Origin: a virus
Length of the DNA: 30,824 nucleotides
Strand: one strand, 5' to 3'
IMG/VR virus record: IMGVR_UViG_3300044638_001854
Location: 1 to 30,824 of that record
Below are positions 6,334-11,935 of this stretch, in pieces. Within the stretch, counting starts at the first letter, position 1. Every line of letters begins with the position of its first letter. A program made the translations under genes and the position numbers. The notes below the pieces were generated by a model. That model did not search any database, was not told the DNA's origin, and saw only the letters and a program-made list of their open reading frames with translations.

Positions 6334-6984
6334 TTATTTTTTAGAGAGTTGGTTTTGGATGAATACGATGCCCTTCTCAAATCGGGCGGGGGTCATTTGG
6401 TCGATGTCTTTGAGGAACCGCTCCTGCTGGTCGGCAGGGAGTTTCTTGACAAGTGCAAGGAAGTCGGCCTTGAGCGTTGCGGTGGTCAGTTCGTCGACGG
6501 CTACCCAATAGGAAGGGGATAGTCCGAGTTTGTCGTTGAGGTCCAGCAGGTTGGCGTTGGCGGGCTTGGGGGCCGCTCCGTGCTTGCCTTTGTAAACATC
6601 AATGCCGATTCCAATCCACGAAGCAATCTTGGTAATCGCATCCGTGGTCGCACCCTTGGCGGCATCGCCTGGGTCGGAGTTGGTGCTGGATGCAATGCAC
6701 TCGTAGTAGATGTCGTGGGCGGGAACCGTGAAGATGGTTTTGGCTACGGCGGTGTACTCAATCCGCTCACGGCCAGCATTCGTTGTGGTGTGGACGGTTG
6801 CAATGGGGGCAGACAGGTCGGTCTTGACGACCCACGCACCGACACCGAAAACTTGGTTCAGTCGTTCGGTTACGAAGATGCCCTTAATGGTTGAGAGGCC
6901 CGCCATGCGGGGATGAGCCGCAATGGCTTCGGGTGGGAGTGGCTCGGCGATTTTAGCGAGTTGTTCGGGGGATAGTGGTTTCAT
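6334..6984 (-). CDS. Rad52-like single-strand annealing protein (Sak-type recombinase)
   Basis: From the ATG at 6984 the product is 216 residues. It carries the Rad52/Sak-type signature: ERLNQVFGVGAW at about 40-51, then alternating strands (ERIEYTAVAKTIF, IYYECIASS), then GDAAKGATTDAITKIASWIG at about 106-125. The last matches the GDA-KGA-TDA--K segment of Rad52-type annealing proteins. Such proteins anneal complementary single strands during phage recombination and double-strand-break repair. A TTG at 7014 would add 10 residues and overlap the upstream gene by 20 nt, so ATG is chosen. The start has the A/C-rich leader CTAAACCCCAAACC. Neighbouring SSB-like, primase and nuclease genes fit a recombination-dependent replication module. 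Confidence 0.8.
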   Translation of the reverse strand: MKPLSPEQLAKIAEPLPPEAIAAHPRMAGLSTIKGIFVTERLNQVFGVGAWVVKTDLSAPIATVHTTTNAGRERIEYTAVAKTIFTVPAHDIYYECIASSTNSDPGDAAKGATTDAITKIASWIGIGIDVYKGKHGAAPKPANANLLDLNDKLGLSPSYWVAVDELTTATLKADFLALVKKLPADQQERFLKDIDQMTPARFEKGIVFIQNQLSKK

Positions 6985-6994
6985 GGTTTGGGGT

Positions 6995-7114
6995 TTAGTT
7001 GGTGATAATTGCAAGAACGAATCTGCCGAAAAATGCGAGGCCGAGGCAGGCGGTCAGCACGATGTAGCCCGTCGCAAGGGCGGCTTTGAGTTTGGTTTTG
7101 GTTTCGTGGGTCAT
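6995..7114 (-). CDS. Small membrane protein, 39 aa
   Basis: Translation of this gap gives MTHETKTKLKAALATGY, then a single hydrophobic helix (IVLTACLGLAFFG), then RFVLAIITN and a TAA stop at 6995. The ATG at 7114 is preceded by the same A/C-rich leader (CCAACCCCAAAACC) as its neighbours, and the stop lies 10 nt before the annealing-protein ATG, so it looks translated. A one-pass membrane protein with a basic cytoplasmic N-terminus is predicted. Function is unknown; host-takeover or superinfection roles are possible. Confidence 0.6.
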   Translation of the reverse strand: MTHETKTKLKAALATGYIVLTACLGLAFFGRFVLAIITN

Positions 7115-7132
7115 GGTTTTGGGGTTGGTTGG

Positions 7133-7354
7133 TTATTTGAATTTGACAACTGTTTTGATTTCAGCAGGGGTGACGCTGAATTCCTCAATTAAGGCCTGCT
7201 TGAATTCATCAGCATCTTCCTTAAAATCAAAGGTGACCGAATTGACCGATTCCTGCTTTCCTTGTGAAGTGAAGTACTTTTGGAATGCACTTTGACATTT
7301 ATCCGCATACTGGATGCCGACTGTGATTGTGATTAATTGTGGTATTGGGTTCAT
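7133..7354 (-). CDS. Hypothetical protein, 73 aa, first gene of the early operon
   Basis: The ATG at 7354 (MNPIPQLITITVGIQY) is preceded by a C/A-rich leader (CAACCACAAAACC) and, about 30 nt upstream, by the box TATCTTTG. The product is a small alpha/beta protein ending in a helical acidic stretch and EIKTVVKFK. Longer versions (ATG at 7426, TTG at 7471) would run through that box, so the short start is preferred. Upstream lies the divergent control region, so this is probably the first gene transcribed leftward. Function unknown. Confidence 0.68.
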   Translation of the reverse strand: MNPIPQLITITVGIQYADKCQSAFQKYFTSQGKQESVNSVTFDFKEDADEFKQALIEEFSVTPAEIKTVVKFK

Positions 7355-7384
7355 AACTTTTGGTTTTGTGGTTGGTTTGTAGGT

Positions 7385-7392
7385 CAAAGATA
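7385..7392 (-). promoter_or_regulatory. TAnnTTTG -7 box for the leftward early operon
   Basis: TATCTTTG on the minus strand matches the Bacteroidota -7 consensus and sits 30 nt before the first early gene. It is part of a 14-nt sequence, CGTATCTTTGACCT (7394-7381), repeated exactly at 17307-17294 ahead of a glycosyltransferase gene. A clear -33 element is not visible, so the shared 14-mer may contain a regulator site as well as the -7 box. Confidence 0.5.
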
Positions 7393-7521
7393 CGGCGGTT
7401 TTCCCTTTTGCGACCATTGTAGTCATTTTTCTTTTGGGGGGGTTACACCCGATGCGGTATAAGTTTTTCAAAACTCTCTGTTTTCGCCATATTTCTGCGC
7501 TATCGGGTATAAATTTGCGGT
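7393..7521. promoter_or_regulatory. Divergent control region between leftward early genes and rightward lysin unit
   Basis: This 129-bp gap separates oppositely oriented transcription units. It holds a G7 run near 7435-7441 and two similar plus-strand segments, GCGGTATAAGTTT (about 7454-7466) and CGGGTATAAATTT (about 7504-7516), a candidate paired operator or overlapping promoter boxes. The second contains TAAATTTG, the rightward -7 box. A pair of control sites between divergent units would suit an early/late switch, possibly run by the winged-helix pair. That is inference. Confidence 0.45.
7510..7517 (+). promoter_or_regulatory. TAnnTTTG -7 box, probably giving a leaderless mRNA
   Basis: TAAATTTG matches TAnnTTTG and ends 4 nt before the ATG at 7522. 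A transcript starting the usual few bases after the box would begin at or next to the start codon. A T-rich stretch (GTTTTCG, about 7481-7487) could serve as a weak -33 element. Promoter position is inferred from the motif alone. Confidence 0.48.
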
Positions 7522-7773
7522 ATGACCTACCACTCCACCCGACCCGCCAAAGCCCTCACAAACGCCTTGGAGCGACTGATGATAGCCATATCACCCGCTG
7601 ACTTGGAGCAGAACCACGCCCTCCTGTGCGAGTACCGCAGGGCCTGCGAGTTGCTGGGCTACGACCCCGCCAAAGCCCAATGGGCTGGGGTCCACGAAGT
7701 GTCTGCCTCCCAGTTGCCCACCGAGCAGGACCATACCGTTTGCTATTACCCACTCCTTAACCCCGAAGAATAA
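7522..7773 (+). CDS. Hypothetical protein, 83 aa, upstream of the endolysin
   Basis: This and the amidase are the only convincing plus-strand genes. The product is helical at the N-terminus (KALTNALERLMIAISPADLEQNHALL, with a break), followed by a Tyr/Leu-rich segment and PLLNPEE. It has no signal peptide or membrane segment, so it is not an obvious holin. Its stop is followed within 2 nt by the amidase ATG, so the two form one operon. Codon use and spacing support it as real. The reverse frame here is a shadow. Confidence 0.75.
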   Translation: MTYHSTRPAKALTNALERLMIAISPADLEQNHALLCEYRRACELLGYDPAKAQWAGVHEVSASQLPTEQDHTVCYYPLLNPEE

Positions 7774-7775
7774 CC

Positions 7776-8201
7776 ATGCGCCAAATAACCCACCTCGTCG
7801 TCCATTGCACGGCCACCCCGAAGAACACCACCATCGCATCCATCCGCAAACATTGGAAGGAGGGGCTTGGCTGGAAGGCGGTCGGGTACCATAAGATTAT
7901 AGAACCCAACGGGAACATCATGACGCTGGCCACCGACGACAAAGTGACCAACGGGGTTGCAGGACACAACTCCACCAGCCTCCATGTGTCCTACATCGGG
8001 GGGAAAGAAACGGACGACCGCTCCATCCAGCAACGCCAAGCCATCGCAGGGGTGCTGCTCTCTTGGTTGCAGAAATATCCCAAGGCCCGCATCTGCGGAC
8101 ACAGGGACTTTCCAGGGGTTGCGAAGGAGTGCCCGCAGTTCAATGCTGAAAAGGAGTACGGCTACCTTTACCTAACCGCCAACGATACGCAGGAGGGATA
8201 G
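7776..8201 (+). CDS. N-acetylmuramoyl-L-alanine amidase, T7-lysozyme-like endolysin
   Basis: The 141-residue protein is a single Amidase_2 domain. Zinc ligands H10 (VVHCTAT), H109 (CGHRDFPG) and C119 align with T7 lysozyme H17, H122 and C130. Y38 and K117, the latter in K-x-C, match the catalytic Tyr46 and Lys128. It would cut the bond between N-acetylmuramic acid and the peptide stem at the end of infection. There is no signal peptide or wall-binding domain, so export would need a holin. The holin-like gene (9637-9858) is on the opposite strand, so lysis genes are split between two units. T7 lysozyme also inhibits T7 RNA polymerase, but no such polymerase is seen here. Confidence 0.93.
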   Translation: MRQITHLVVHCTATPKNTTIASIRKHWKEGLGWKAVGYHKIIEPNGNIMTLATDDKVTNGVAGHNSTSLHVSYIGGKETDDRSIQQRQAIAGVLLSWLQKYPKARICGHRDFPGVAKECPQFNAEKEYGYLYLTANDTQEG

Positions 8202-8268
8202 TTTGCGGAAGGTAGCGGAATCCGCTACTTTAGGCGTACGATTTCTTCGTACAACCTATCCGCTTAGA
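8202..8268. other. Intergenic hairpins after the amidase gene
   Basis: Two inverted repeats follow the amidase stop: GTAGCGGA/TCCGCTAC at 8212-8228 and GTACGA-TTTCT-TCGTAC at 8236-8252. Neither has a convincing U-tract. They may end rightward transcription or stabilise the 3' end where it meets leftward genes. The first copy of the 14-bp direct repeat (8250-8263) overlaps the second hairpin. Confidence 0.4.
8250..8263 (+). repeat. 14-bp direct repeat TACAACCTATCCGC, copy 1
   Basis: This sequence is identical to 8477-8490. It lies 5 nt from the 3' end of the tRNA-like element. Together the two copies bracket the element, like the product of a duplication or site-specific insertion. Copy 2 is the last codons of the metallophosphoesterase gene. 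Confidence 0.8.
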
Positions 8269-8416
8269 GGTCAGGACAGGATTCGAACCTGTATGTAGAT
8301 TTTGTATGTGCTTTTATCTTTGAAATCATCTACTAATTCCCGTTAATAGCGTTACACGAACCTAACGGAGCCTTACACATACTCTCACAGCGTCTGCTCA
8401 ATTTCGCCACCTGACC
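8269..8416 (-). ncRNA. tRNA-like RNA, 148 nt, Leu-type D-arm, no recognisable anticodon arm
   Basis: On the minus strand, acceptor strands GGTCAGG (8416-8410) and CCTGACC (8275-8269) pair perfectly over 7 bp. A D-arm follows with stem GCG/CGC and the loop AAATTGAGCAGA, close to bacterial tRNA-Leu. The T-arm is perfect: ACAGG-TTCGAAT-CCTGT, directly before the 3' acceptor strand. About 90 nt lie between the D-stem and T-stem, against about 45 in a normal tRNA-Leu. I find no 5-bp anticodon stem with a U33-type loop. That part instead has GTATGTG/CACATAC and internal CCGTTA/TAACGG pairing. No CCA is encoded. It could be an interrupted or intron-bearing tRNA, a decayed tRNA, or a tRNA mimic. Confidence 0.7.
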
Positions 8417-8420
8417 GATG

Positions 8421-8428
8421 CAAATATA
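8421..8428 (-). promoter_or_regulatory. TATATTTG -7 box before the tRNA-like element
   Basis: TATATTTG on the minus strand fits TAnnTTTG and ends 4 nt before the first acceptor base (8416). Transcription would therefore start close to the RNA's mature 5' end. No clear -33 element is seen at the usual spacing. The position favours separate expression of the RNA over read-through from the late genes. Confidence 0.5.
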
Positions 8429-8449
8429 CAACAAACGCCGTTTTCTACA

Positions 8450-8467
8450 CATGACCCGTTCGTCATG
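8450..8467 (-). other. Hairpin after the metallophosphoesterase stop
   Basis: CATGAC (8450-8455) and GTCATG (8462-8467) form a 6-bp stem with a 6-nt loop just downstream of the leftward late operon's last gene. There is no U-tract, so a terminator role is uncertain. Confidence 0.35.
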
Positions 8468-8472
8468 CGTAA

Positions 8473-9357
8473 TTAATACAACCTATCCGCAGGGGTGAAG
8501 GTGGCGTGCAGTTGCAGTTCGGGACCCTTGTTGTCCTTGCTTGAATTGCGGCTGGTTTCCAACTTCATCCAATATCCGCCAAGAGGCTTCGGGCCTCGTC
8601 CTCGCTCAGTATGAAAGCCCATGTACCCCCCGTCCCATTCTTCTTTGTAAGTCGCCGTCCTAAGTTGGTGAATAGGCTTCTGAAGTAGGGTCTTCGTAGA
8701 ACGGTCATAGCGGTGGATGATGTTTTGGTGATAGTATAACTCATGGACATGGCCCATCCAGGTAAGGTCGTACCCTTCGGTGGATGCGAGTAACCGTTGG
8801 TCTTGAATGACCCCCTTGGTGACTGGTCCTCCACCCCCTGCGCCGTGGTAGTAGTGGACCACGAAGTTGACCCCCCGAAGGTTGTCGTGTTGTACTCGGA
8901 TGTCAATGGTTCCGCCGTAGCCACCGACCTCAACCGCTGACCCTGTGGCGTAGTTTAGGGTGCTGGCAAAGCGTTGCAGGATGTCGGTTTCTTGGTGGTG
9001 GATGATGGAGGTTTCGTGGTTGCCGTAGCCAACCAGCAGCAGGTTCTTGGCGTAGGGCGCAAACCATTCCACGGCGGTATTCACAATGGAATCCAAGTAG
9101 CGGGCGTTGTTGTGTTCTTCCCGTATGTCTTCCTTGCTCCTGCGTGGGTCGCCCTTGCCTTGCATCAAACAAAAAAAGTCACCATTGACGATGACTCCTG
9201 CGTTGCGCCGTTGGGCTTCCTTTAGGTGGTTGGTCAGCAACCCCCTATCGCAATGCGGGTTGTCCCAATGCAGGTCGGAAATTAACAAGAACTCCTGCCC
9301 GCTTTGGCAGGTGACTTCGTGGATGTTGCGAGTGTGCTTAGTGGTTGGCAGAATCAT
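8473..9357 (-). CDS. Calcineurin-like metallophosphoesterase
   Basis: The 294-residue protein has the family's metal-binding motifs in order: SDLH (D28, H30), NGD (D60), GNHE (N113, H114), H168 and GHVH (H203, H205). It is therefore a two-metal phosphoesterase of the calcineurin superfamily. Substrates in the family include phosphoproteins, cyclic nucleotides, nucleic acids and nucleotide-sugar pyrophosphates. The substrate here is unknown. It is the last gene of the late leftward unit, overlaps the membrane/coiled-coil gene as ATGA, and its final codons form copy 2 of the 14-bp repeat. It might counter host nucleotide-based defence or process DNA, but neither is shown. Confidence 0.9.
   Translation of the reverse strand: MILPTTKHTRNIHEVTCQSGQEFLLISDLHWDNPHCDRGLLTNHLKEAQRRNAGVIVNGDFFCLMQGKGDPRRSKEDIREEHNNARYLDSIVNTAVEWFAPYAKNLLLVGYGNHETSIIHHQETDILQRFASTLNYATGSAVEVGGYGGTIDIRVQHDNLRGVNFVVHYYHGAGGGGPVTKGVIQDQRLLASTEGYDLTWMGHVHELYYHQNIIHRYDRSTKTLLQKPIHQLRTATYKEEWDGGYMGFHTERGRGPKPLGGYWMKLETSRNSSKDNKGPELQLHATFTPADRLY
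8477..8490 (+). repeat. 14-bp direct repeat TACAACCTATCCGC, copy 2
   Basis: Identical to 8250-8263, at 227-bp spacing. On the coding strand it encodes the C-terminal ADRLY of the metallophosphoesterase. Sequences on either side of the two copies do not match, so the identity is confined to these 14 bp. Confidence 0.8.
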
Positions 9358-9629
9358 CGCTGGGATTTAAGTGTTGCGTTTTCGGCTTCGAGTGTTTGGA
9401 TGGTGTTCTCCAGCAACTCTATCCGCTCTCGCAAACTTACAATCTCATTGCGTAATTCGGTCAACTCTTTCTTTTGAGCCTCAGCGGTTTCCTGCCACAT
9501 AGCCAGCACCGCTTGGGCTTGCTTCACCTGCAAACTATCGGCCGTGAATTTGCCTTTGGTCAGCCAAGCGACTGCACCGCCAACGATTGCGCTGACCGTG
9601 CCGATGATAGTGGTTTCCAGCAGGTTCAC
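9354..9629 (-). CDS. Membrane-anchored coiled-coil protein (spanin- or lysis-accessory-like)
   Basis: The frame opens with GTG at 9629, the only sensible start after the holin stop at 9637. The 91-residue product has one N-terminal membrane helix (TIIGTVSAIVGGAVAWLT, about 7-24) and then a long heptad-rich coiled coil (KKELTELRNEIVSLRERIEL onward) to the end. This resembles inner-membrane spanins and other small lysis-cassette proteins. It lies directly after the holin-like gene. There is no overlapping outer-membrane lipoprotein partner, so the spanin idea rests on topology alone. The stop overlaps the metallophosphoesterase ATG. Confidence 0.72.
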   Translation of the reverse strand: MNLLETTIIGTVSAIVGGAVAWLTKGKFTADSLQVKQAQAVLAMWQETAEAQKKELTELRNEIVSLRERIELLENTIQTLEAENATLKSQR

Positions 9630-9636
9630 CTGTTGG

Positions 9637-9858
9637 CTACTTGTTGGGTTCGCCCTTTGATTTATCCAAAGCCATCCAACCTACTGATAAAAGGGTGATT
9701 ACCGAACCAATGATTTCGGTGAGGGTTGCGGTGTCAAGGATACCTTTGGCGACGAGCGTGCCGCCGATGAAGGTGAGCAAGTGACGAAGCAGAGCGATGA
9801 CGGCTGATTTCATAAGGGGGAGTTTGGGTTGGTCGGGGTTGCGGCGAAATAGGCCCAT
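9637..9858 (-). CDS. Holin-like protein with two membrane segments
   Basis: The 73-residue product has a short basic N-terminus (MGLFRRNPDQPK), a first hydrophobic segment (about 18-36, HLLTFIGGTLVAKG), a second (about 47-64, EIIGSVITLLSVGWMAL) and a charged tail (DKSKGEPNK). Size, topology and the ending GW-LDK resemble small phage holins of the Pam3-gp28 kind. It would make the inner membrane permeable to the amidase. It lies in the late minus-strand unit, upstream of the coiled-coil membrane protein. The ATG at 9858 has the CCAACC leader. Confidence 0.72.
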   Translation of the reverse strand: MGLFRRNPDQPKLPLMKSAVIALLRHLLTFIGGTLVAKGILDTATLTEIIGSVITLLSVGWMALDKSKGEPNK

Positions 9859-9872
9859 GGTTGGAAGTGTGT

Positions 9873-10172
9873 TTATTTAGGTGATGTTGCAAATTCTTTG
9901 TGGTCAGCATGGTATTGTTCTTCCCAACCGCTGAACGAATGCACTCCGCACGGGGCGGGCCATACCACGAATGCGGCAAGGTCTTCGGGGCAGGTGTCGT
10001 GGAATAGTATGTCCACCGAAAATTCGGGGCGGGTCTTGATGCAGTTTCCTTCCGAATCGGTAGCGGCGCAGAGGTGTCCGAGCGGCACGGCGAAGTCCAG
10101 CGGTTGCAGGTCTTGCAGCAACTTGTCAGCGGTGGCCCCGTCGGGGAAGGCGAACTTGCGGAAGGTGGCCAT
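9873..10172 (-). CDS. Hypothetical protein, 99 aa, between fibre and holin genes
   Basis: ATG at 10172 lies 1 nt after the fibre-like gene's stop. The protein has an alpha/beta look, with several His and Cys residues (GHLCAATDSEGNCI, LFHDTCPEDLAAFVVWPAPCGVH). There is no membrane segment or known motif. Position between tail-fibre and holin genes suggests a late protein, perhaps a fibre assembly factor, but nothing in the sequence proves it. Confidence 0.75.
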   Translation of the reverse strand: MATFRKFAFPDGATADKLLQDLQPLDFAVPLGHLCAATDSEGNCIKTRPEFSVDILFHDTCPEDLAAFVVWPAPCGVHSFSGWEEQYHADHKEFATSPK

Positions 10173-10173
10173 C

Positions 10174-11451
10174 TTAGGGGGTGGTCAGCGTTGCGAGTTC
10201 GGCGTTGGTAAGCCTTGTAGTGTAGAGGGCCACGGCACGGATGCGGTCGTTGAACTCGCTACTTGCACTCGCATTACTACCAAGGGTTATTCTATTCAAA
10301 GAAGCAGCAAAAGAGAATGTACCATTTGCTGTTAAAGCCGTTGCGCCATTGACGCTCAAAGCGATTTCGCCTGACTTGTATGCAAAAGCGATTTTGACTA
10401 TTCCAGCAGTAAATGCTGCACTTGATATGTTAAGCGTTCCCGATGTTGTTGGAGCGGTAATTGCGGTTCGTATAAGATTAGTGTCAAGTTTTCGCAAAGA
10501 AATGACATTTGCTGCCGCTCCTTCGTCTATCCTAATAAGGTATGTTTCTCTCGCCAAGTTCCGAATATCCACCTCCGCATAAACCGTCCCCTCCGTCTGC
10601 CCGATGGACCCGCTGACCGCTCCGCTCACGGATACCACATCTGCGCTTCGGCTTCCCGTTCCTGTGGTGGTGGGGATGAAACTTGTGGGAACGGAACCGA
10701 GTTCTATCTGCGGGGCAGCGAAGCCCATCGTTGTGCCGACTGCGGAGTTATTTGCCGATGTGACGCTTTCAACGGGTGCAAAGTGAAAATTCGTTAAAGT
10801 TGCACTTGCCGTCATTGTAAAAGTTTCCGAGCATCGGAACACATCCGTTCCAAATCGTTCAACTCTACGAATCCTGTTGGTTGCGTTGTTTGGATTGTAA
10901 ATTGACCCACTACTAAACGAGCCGCTGACATTAAACCCCGACGATAGGTCTTGACCACCAATAACGGCATAGTAAGCCGCAATCGTGTGTGTTCCTGTTT
11001 GTTTCAAGAAAAAACTAATGGTGTAGGTGCTTCCACTTGCAAGAGCGACGCCATTTGCGCCACGGGTGTATCGCCCAGCAGCAAAGGCAATTCCACTTCC
11101 ACTTGCGGCAACGGTTATGTTGTTACCCGATACCCCGATAACATCAATGGCCCCGCTCGTAAGGCTTCCGCCAAGCGTCCAATTGGTTCTTGTGTCAGCA
11201 GAGTTGAGGATTCCATTCGTCGCCGCAGGCTCAACGAGCAATGCAGGACACCCCGTCACGCCGCCGCTGGTGTAGTAGTCCAAGCGGGGGATGCCCGATG
11301 CAACGGATGCAATAAGCCCCGCAGAATCAAACCGCCGTGCCTCGGTGTTGCGGGTAACGGTGAAGTCCCCCGCCCCGCTGGTTGGGATTTGGGAGTATAG
11401 TTTCCCCGTCTTGAAACGAGCGGGGACTATGAGCAGTGAAGGCGTGGGCAT
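10174..11451 (-). CDS. Tail-fibre or head-fibre-like protein with C-terminal lectin-type domain
   Basis: The 425-residue protein is rich in Ser, Thr, Gly and Ala with predicted beta structure. The N-terminal part (RNTEARRFDSAGLIASV, then IPRLDYY and PALLVEPAATN) is a pattern I associate with phage fibre and spike proteins. The C-terminal half (from about 280) looks like a concanavalin/LamG sandwich (VYAEVDI, then EIALSVNGATALTA, then ITLGSNASASSEFNDRI). Such domains bind host glycans, so this is a candidate receptor-binding or decoration protein. It is followed after 1 nt by the 99-aa gene. Confidence 0.78.
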   Translation of the reverse strand: MPTPSLLIVPARFKTGKLYSQIPTSGAGDFTVTRNTEARRFDSAGLIASVASGIPRLDYYTSGGVTGCPALLVEPAATNGILNSADTRTNWTLGGSLTSGAIDVIGVSGNNITVAASGSGIAFAAGRYTRGANGVALASGSTYTISFFLKQTGTHTIAAYYAVIGGQDLSSGFNVSGSFSSGSIYNPNNATNRIRRVERFGTDVFRCSETFTMTASATLTNFHFAPVESVTSANNSAVGTTMGFAAPQIELGSVPTSFIPTTTGTGSRSADVVSVSGAVSGSIGQTEGTVYAEVDIRNLARETYLIRIDEGAAANVISLRKLDTNLIRTAITAPTTSGTLNISSAAFTAGIVKIAFAYKSGEIALSVNGATALTANGTFSFAASLNRITLGSNASASSEFNDRIRAVALYTTRLTNAELATLTTP

Positions 11452-11452
11452 A

Positions 11453-11626
11453 TTAGAAATTGAATATCAAAGCGAATCGGGCTTGCAGGCAACCGCTGAC
11501 GGCGGCTTCTGCCGCTGCTGCCCCGTCGGTCGTAGCACGGGCGTTGAAGGCATCCCACGCAAGTTCTGCGGGGGTCTTGCCCATCACCATTGAACGGGGG
11601 TAGCCGTAGCCGTAGCCGATGAACAT
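11453..11626 (-). CDS. Small hypothetical structural-block protein, 57 aa
   Basis: Direct translation from the ATG at 11626 gives MFIGYGYGYPRSMVMGKTP, an Ala-rich helix (AELAWDAFNARATTDGAAAA) and a hydrophobic end (ARFALIFNF), stop at 11453. It starts 3 nt after the stop of the gene to the right and ends 1 nt before the fibre-like gene start. The tight packing argues that it is real. The Gly-Tyr repeat at the start and Ala-rich helix suggest a virion or assembly component. Function is unknown. Confidence 0.68.
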   Translation of the reverse strand: MFIGYGYGYPRSMVMGKTPAELAWDAFNARATTDGAAAAEAAVSGCLQARFALIFNF

Positions 11627-11629
11627 TGC

Positions 11630-11905
11630 TTAGAGAAATGTATAACCGATGACGCTACCCACGCTCGGAGTGACCGCTGTAATCTTGCCGCCGTTCCTGC
11701 CGCTGATGACGATACCAGCGGACACGGACTTGCCGCTCATTGCGTAGGCCGTCAGCAGGTTCTCGCTGCCCGTACCCGTCAAGGTCGTAAAGGTTGCGGC
11801 CACATTGACCACAATGAAGTCGTAATTCTTGCCCGTGACGGCAGCGTCCACGAATTCCATCGTGCCGCCCTGTCCGAGCATTTGTTGTAAGATTGGGGTT
11901 GGCAT
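11630..11905 (-). CDS. Small structural-type protein, 91 aa
   Basis: ATG at 11905 follows an A/C-rich leader. The protein is beta-rich with many Thr, Gly and Val residues (FIVVNVAATFTTLTGTGSEN, SAGIVISGRNGGKITAVTP), as in small decoration or tail proteins. It sits between the tail-terminator-like gene and the 57-aa gene. There is no catalytic motif, and a virion role is inferred from composition and neighbours. Confidence 0.7.
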   Translation of the reverse strand: MPTPILQQMLGQGGTMEFVDAAVTGKNYDFIVVNVAATFTTLTGTGSENLLTAYAMSGKSVSAGIVISGRNGGKITAVTPSVGSVIGYTFL

Positions 11906-11935
11906 TTTGTTTGGTTGCTTTAGGGTAAATGTAGG

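Noticed and set aside
7776-8201. Amidase as a transcription inhibitor like T7 lysozyme
   Set aside because: The catalytic residues match, but no phage RNA polymerase is visible in the window to be inhibited.
8341-8372. Integron attC-like site from GTTA/TAAC inverted bases in the tRNA-like insert
   Set aside because: The spacing and core sequences do not match attC, and no integrase is nearby; the pairing is better explained as RNA hairpin.
8269-8416. tmRNA or group I intron explanation for the long tRNA-like RNA
   Set aside because: There is no tmRNA-type G-rich acceptor or tag frame, and the extra sequence (about 60 nt) is too short for a group I intron.
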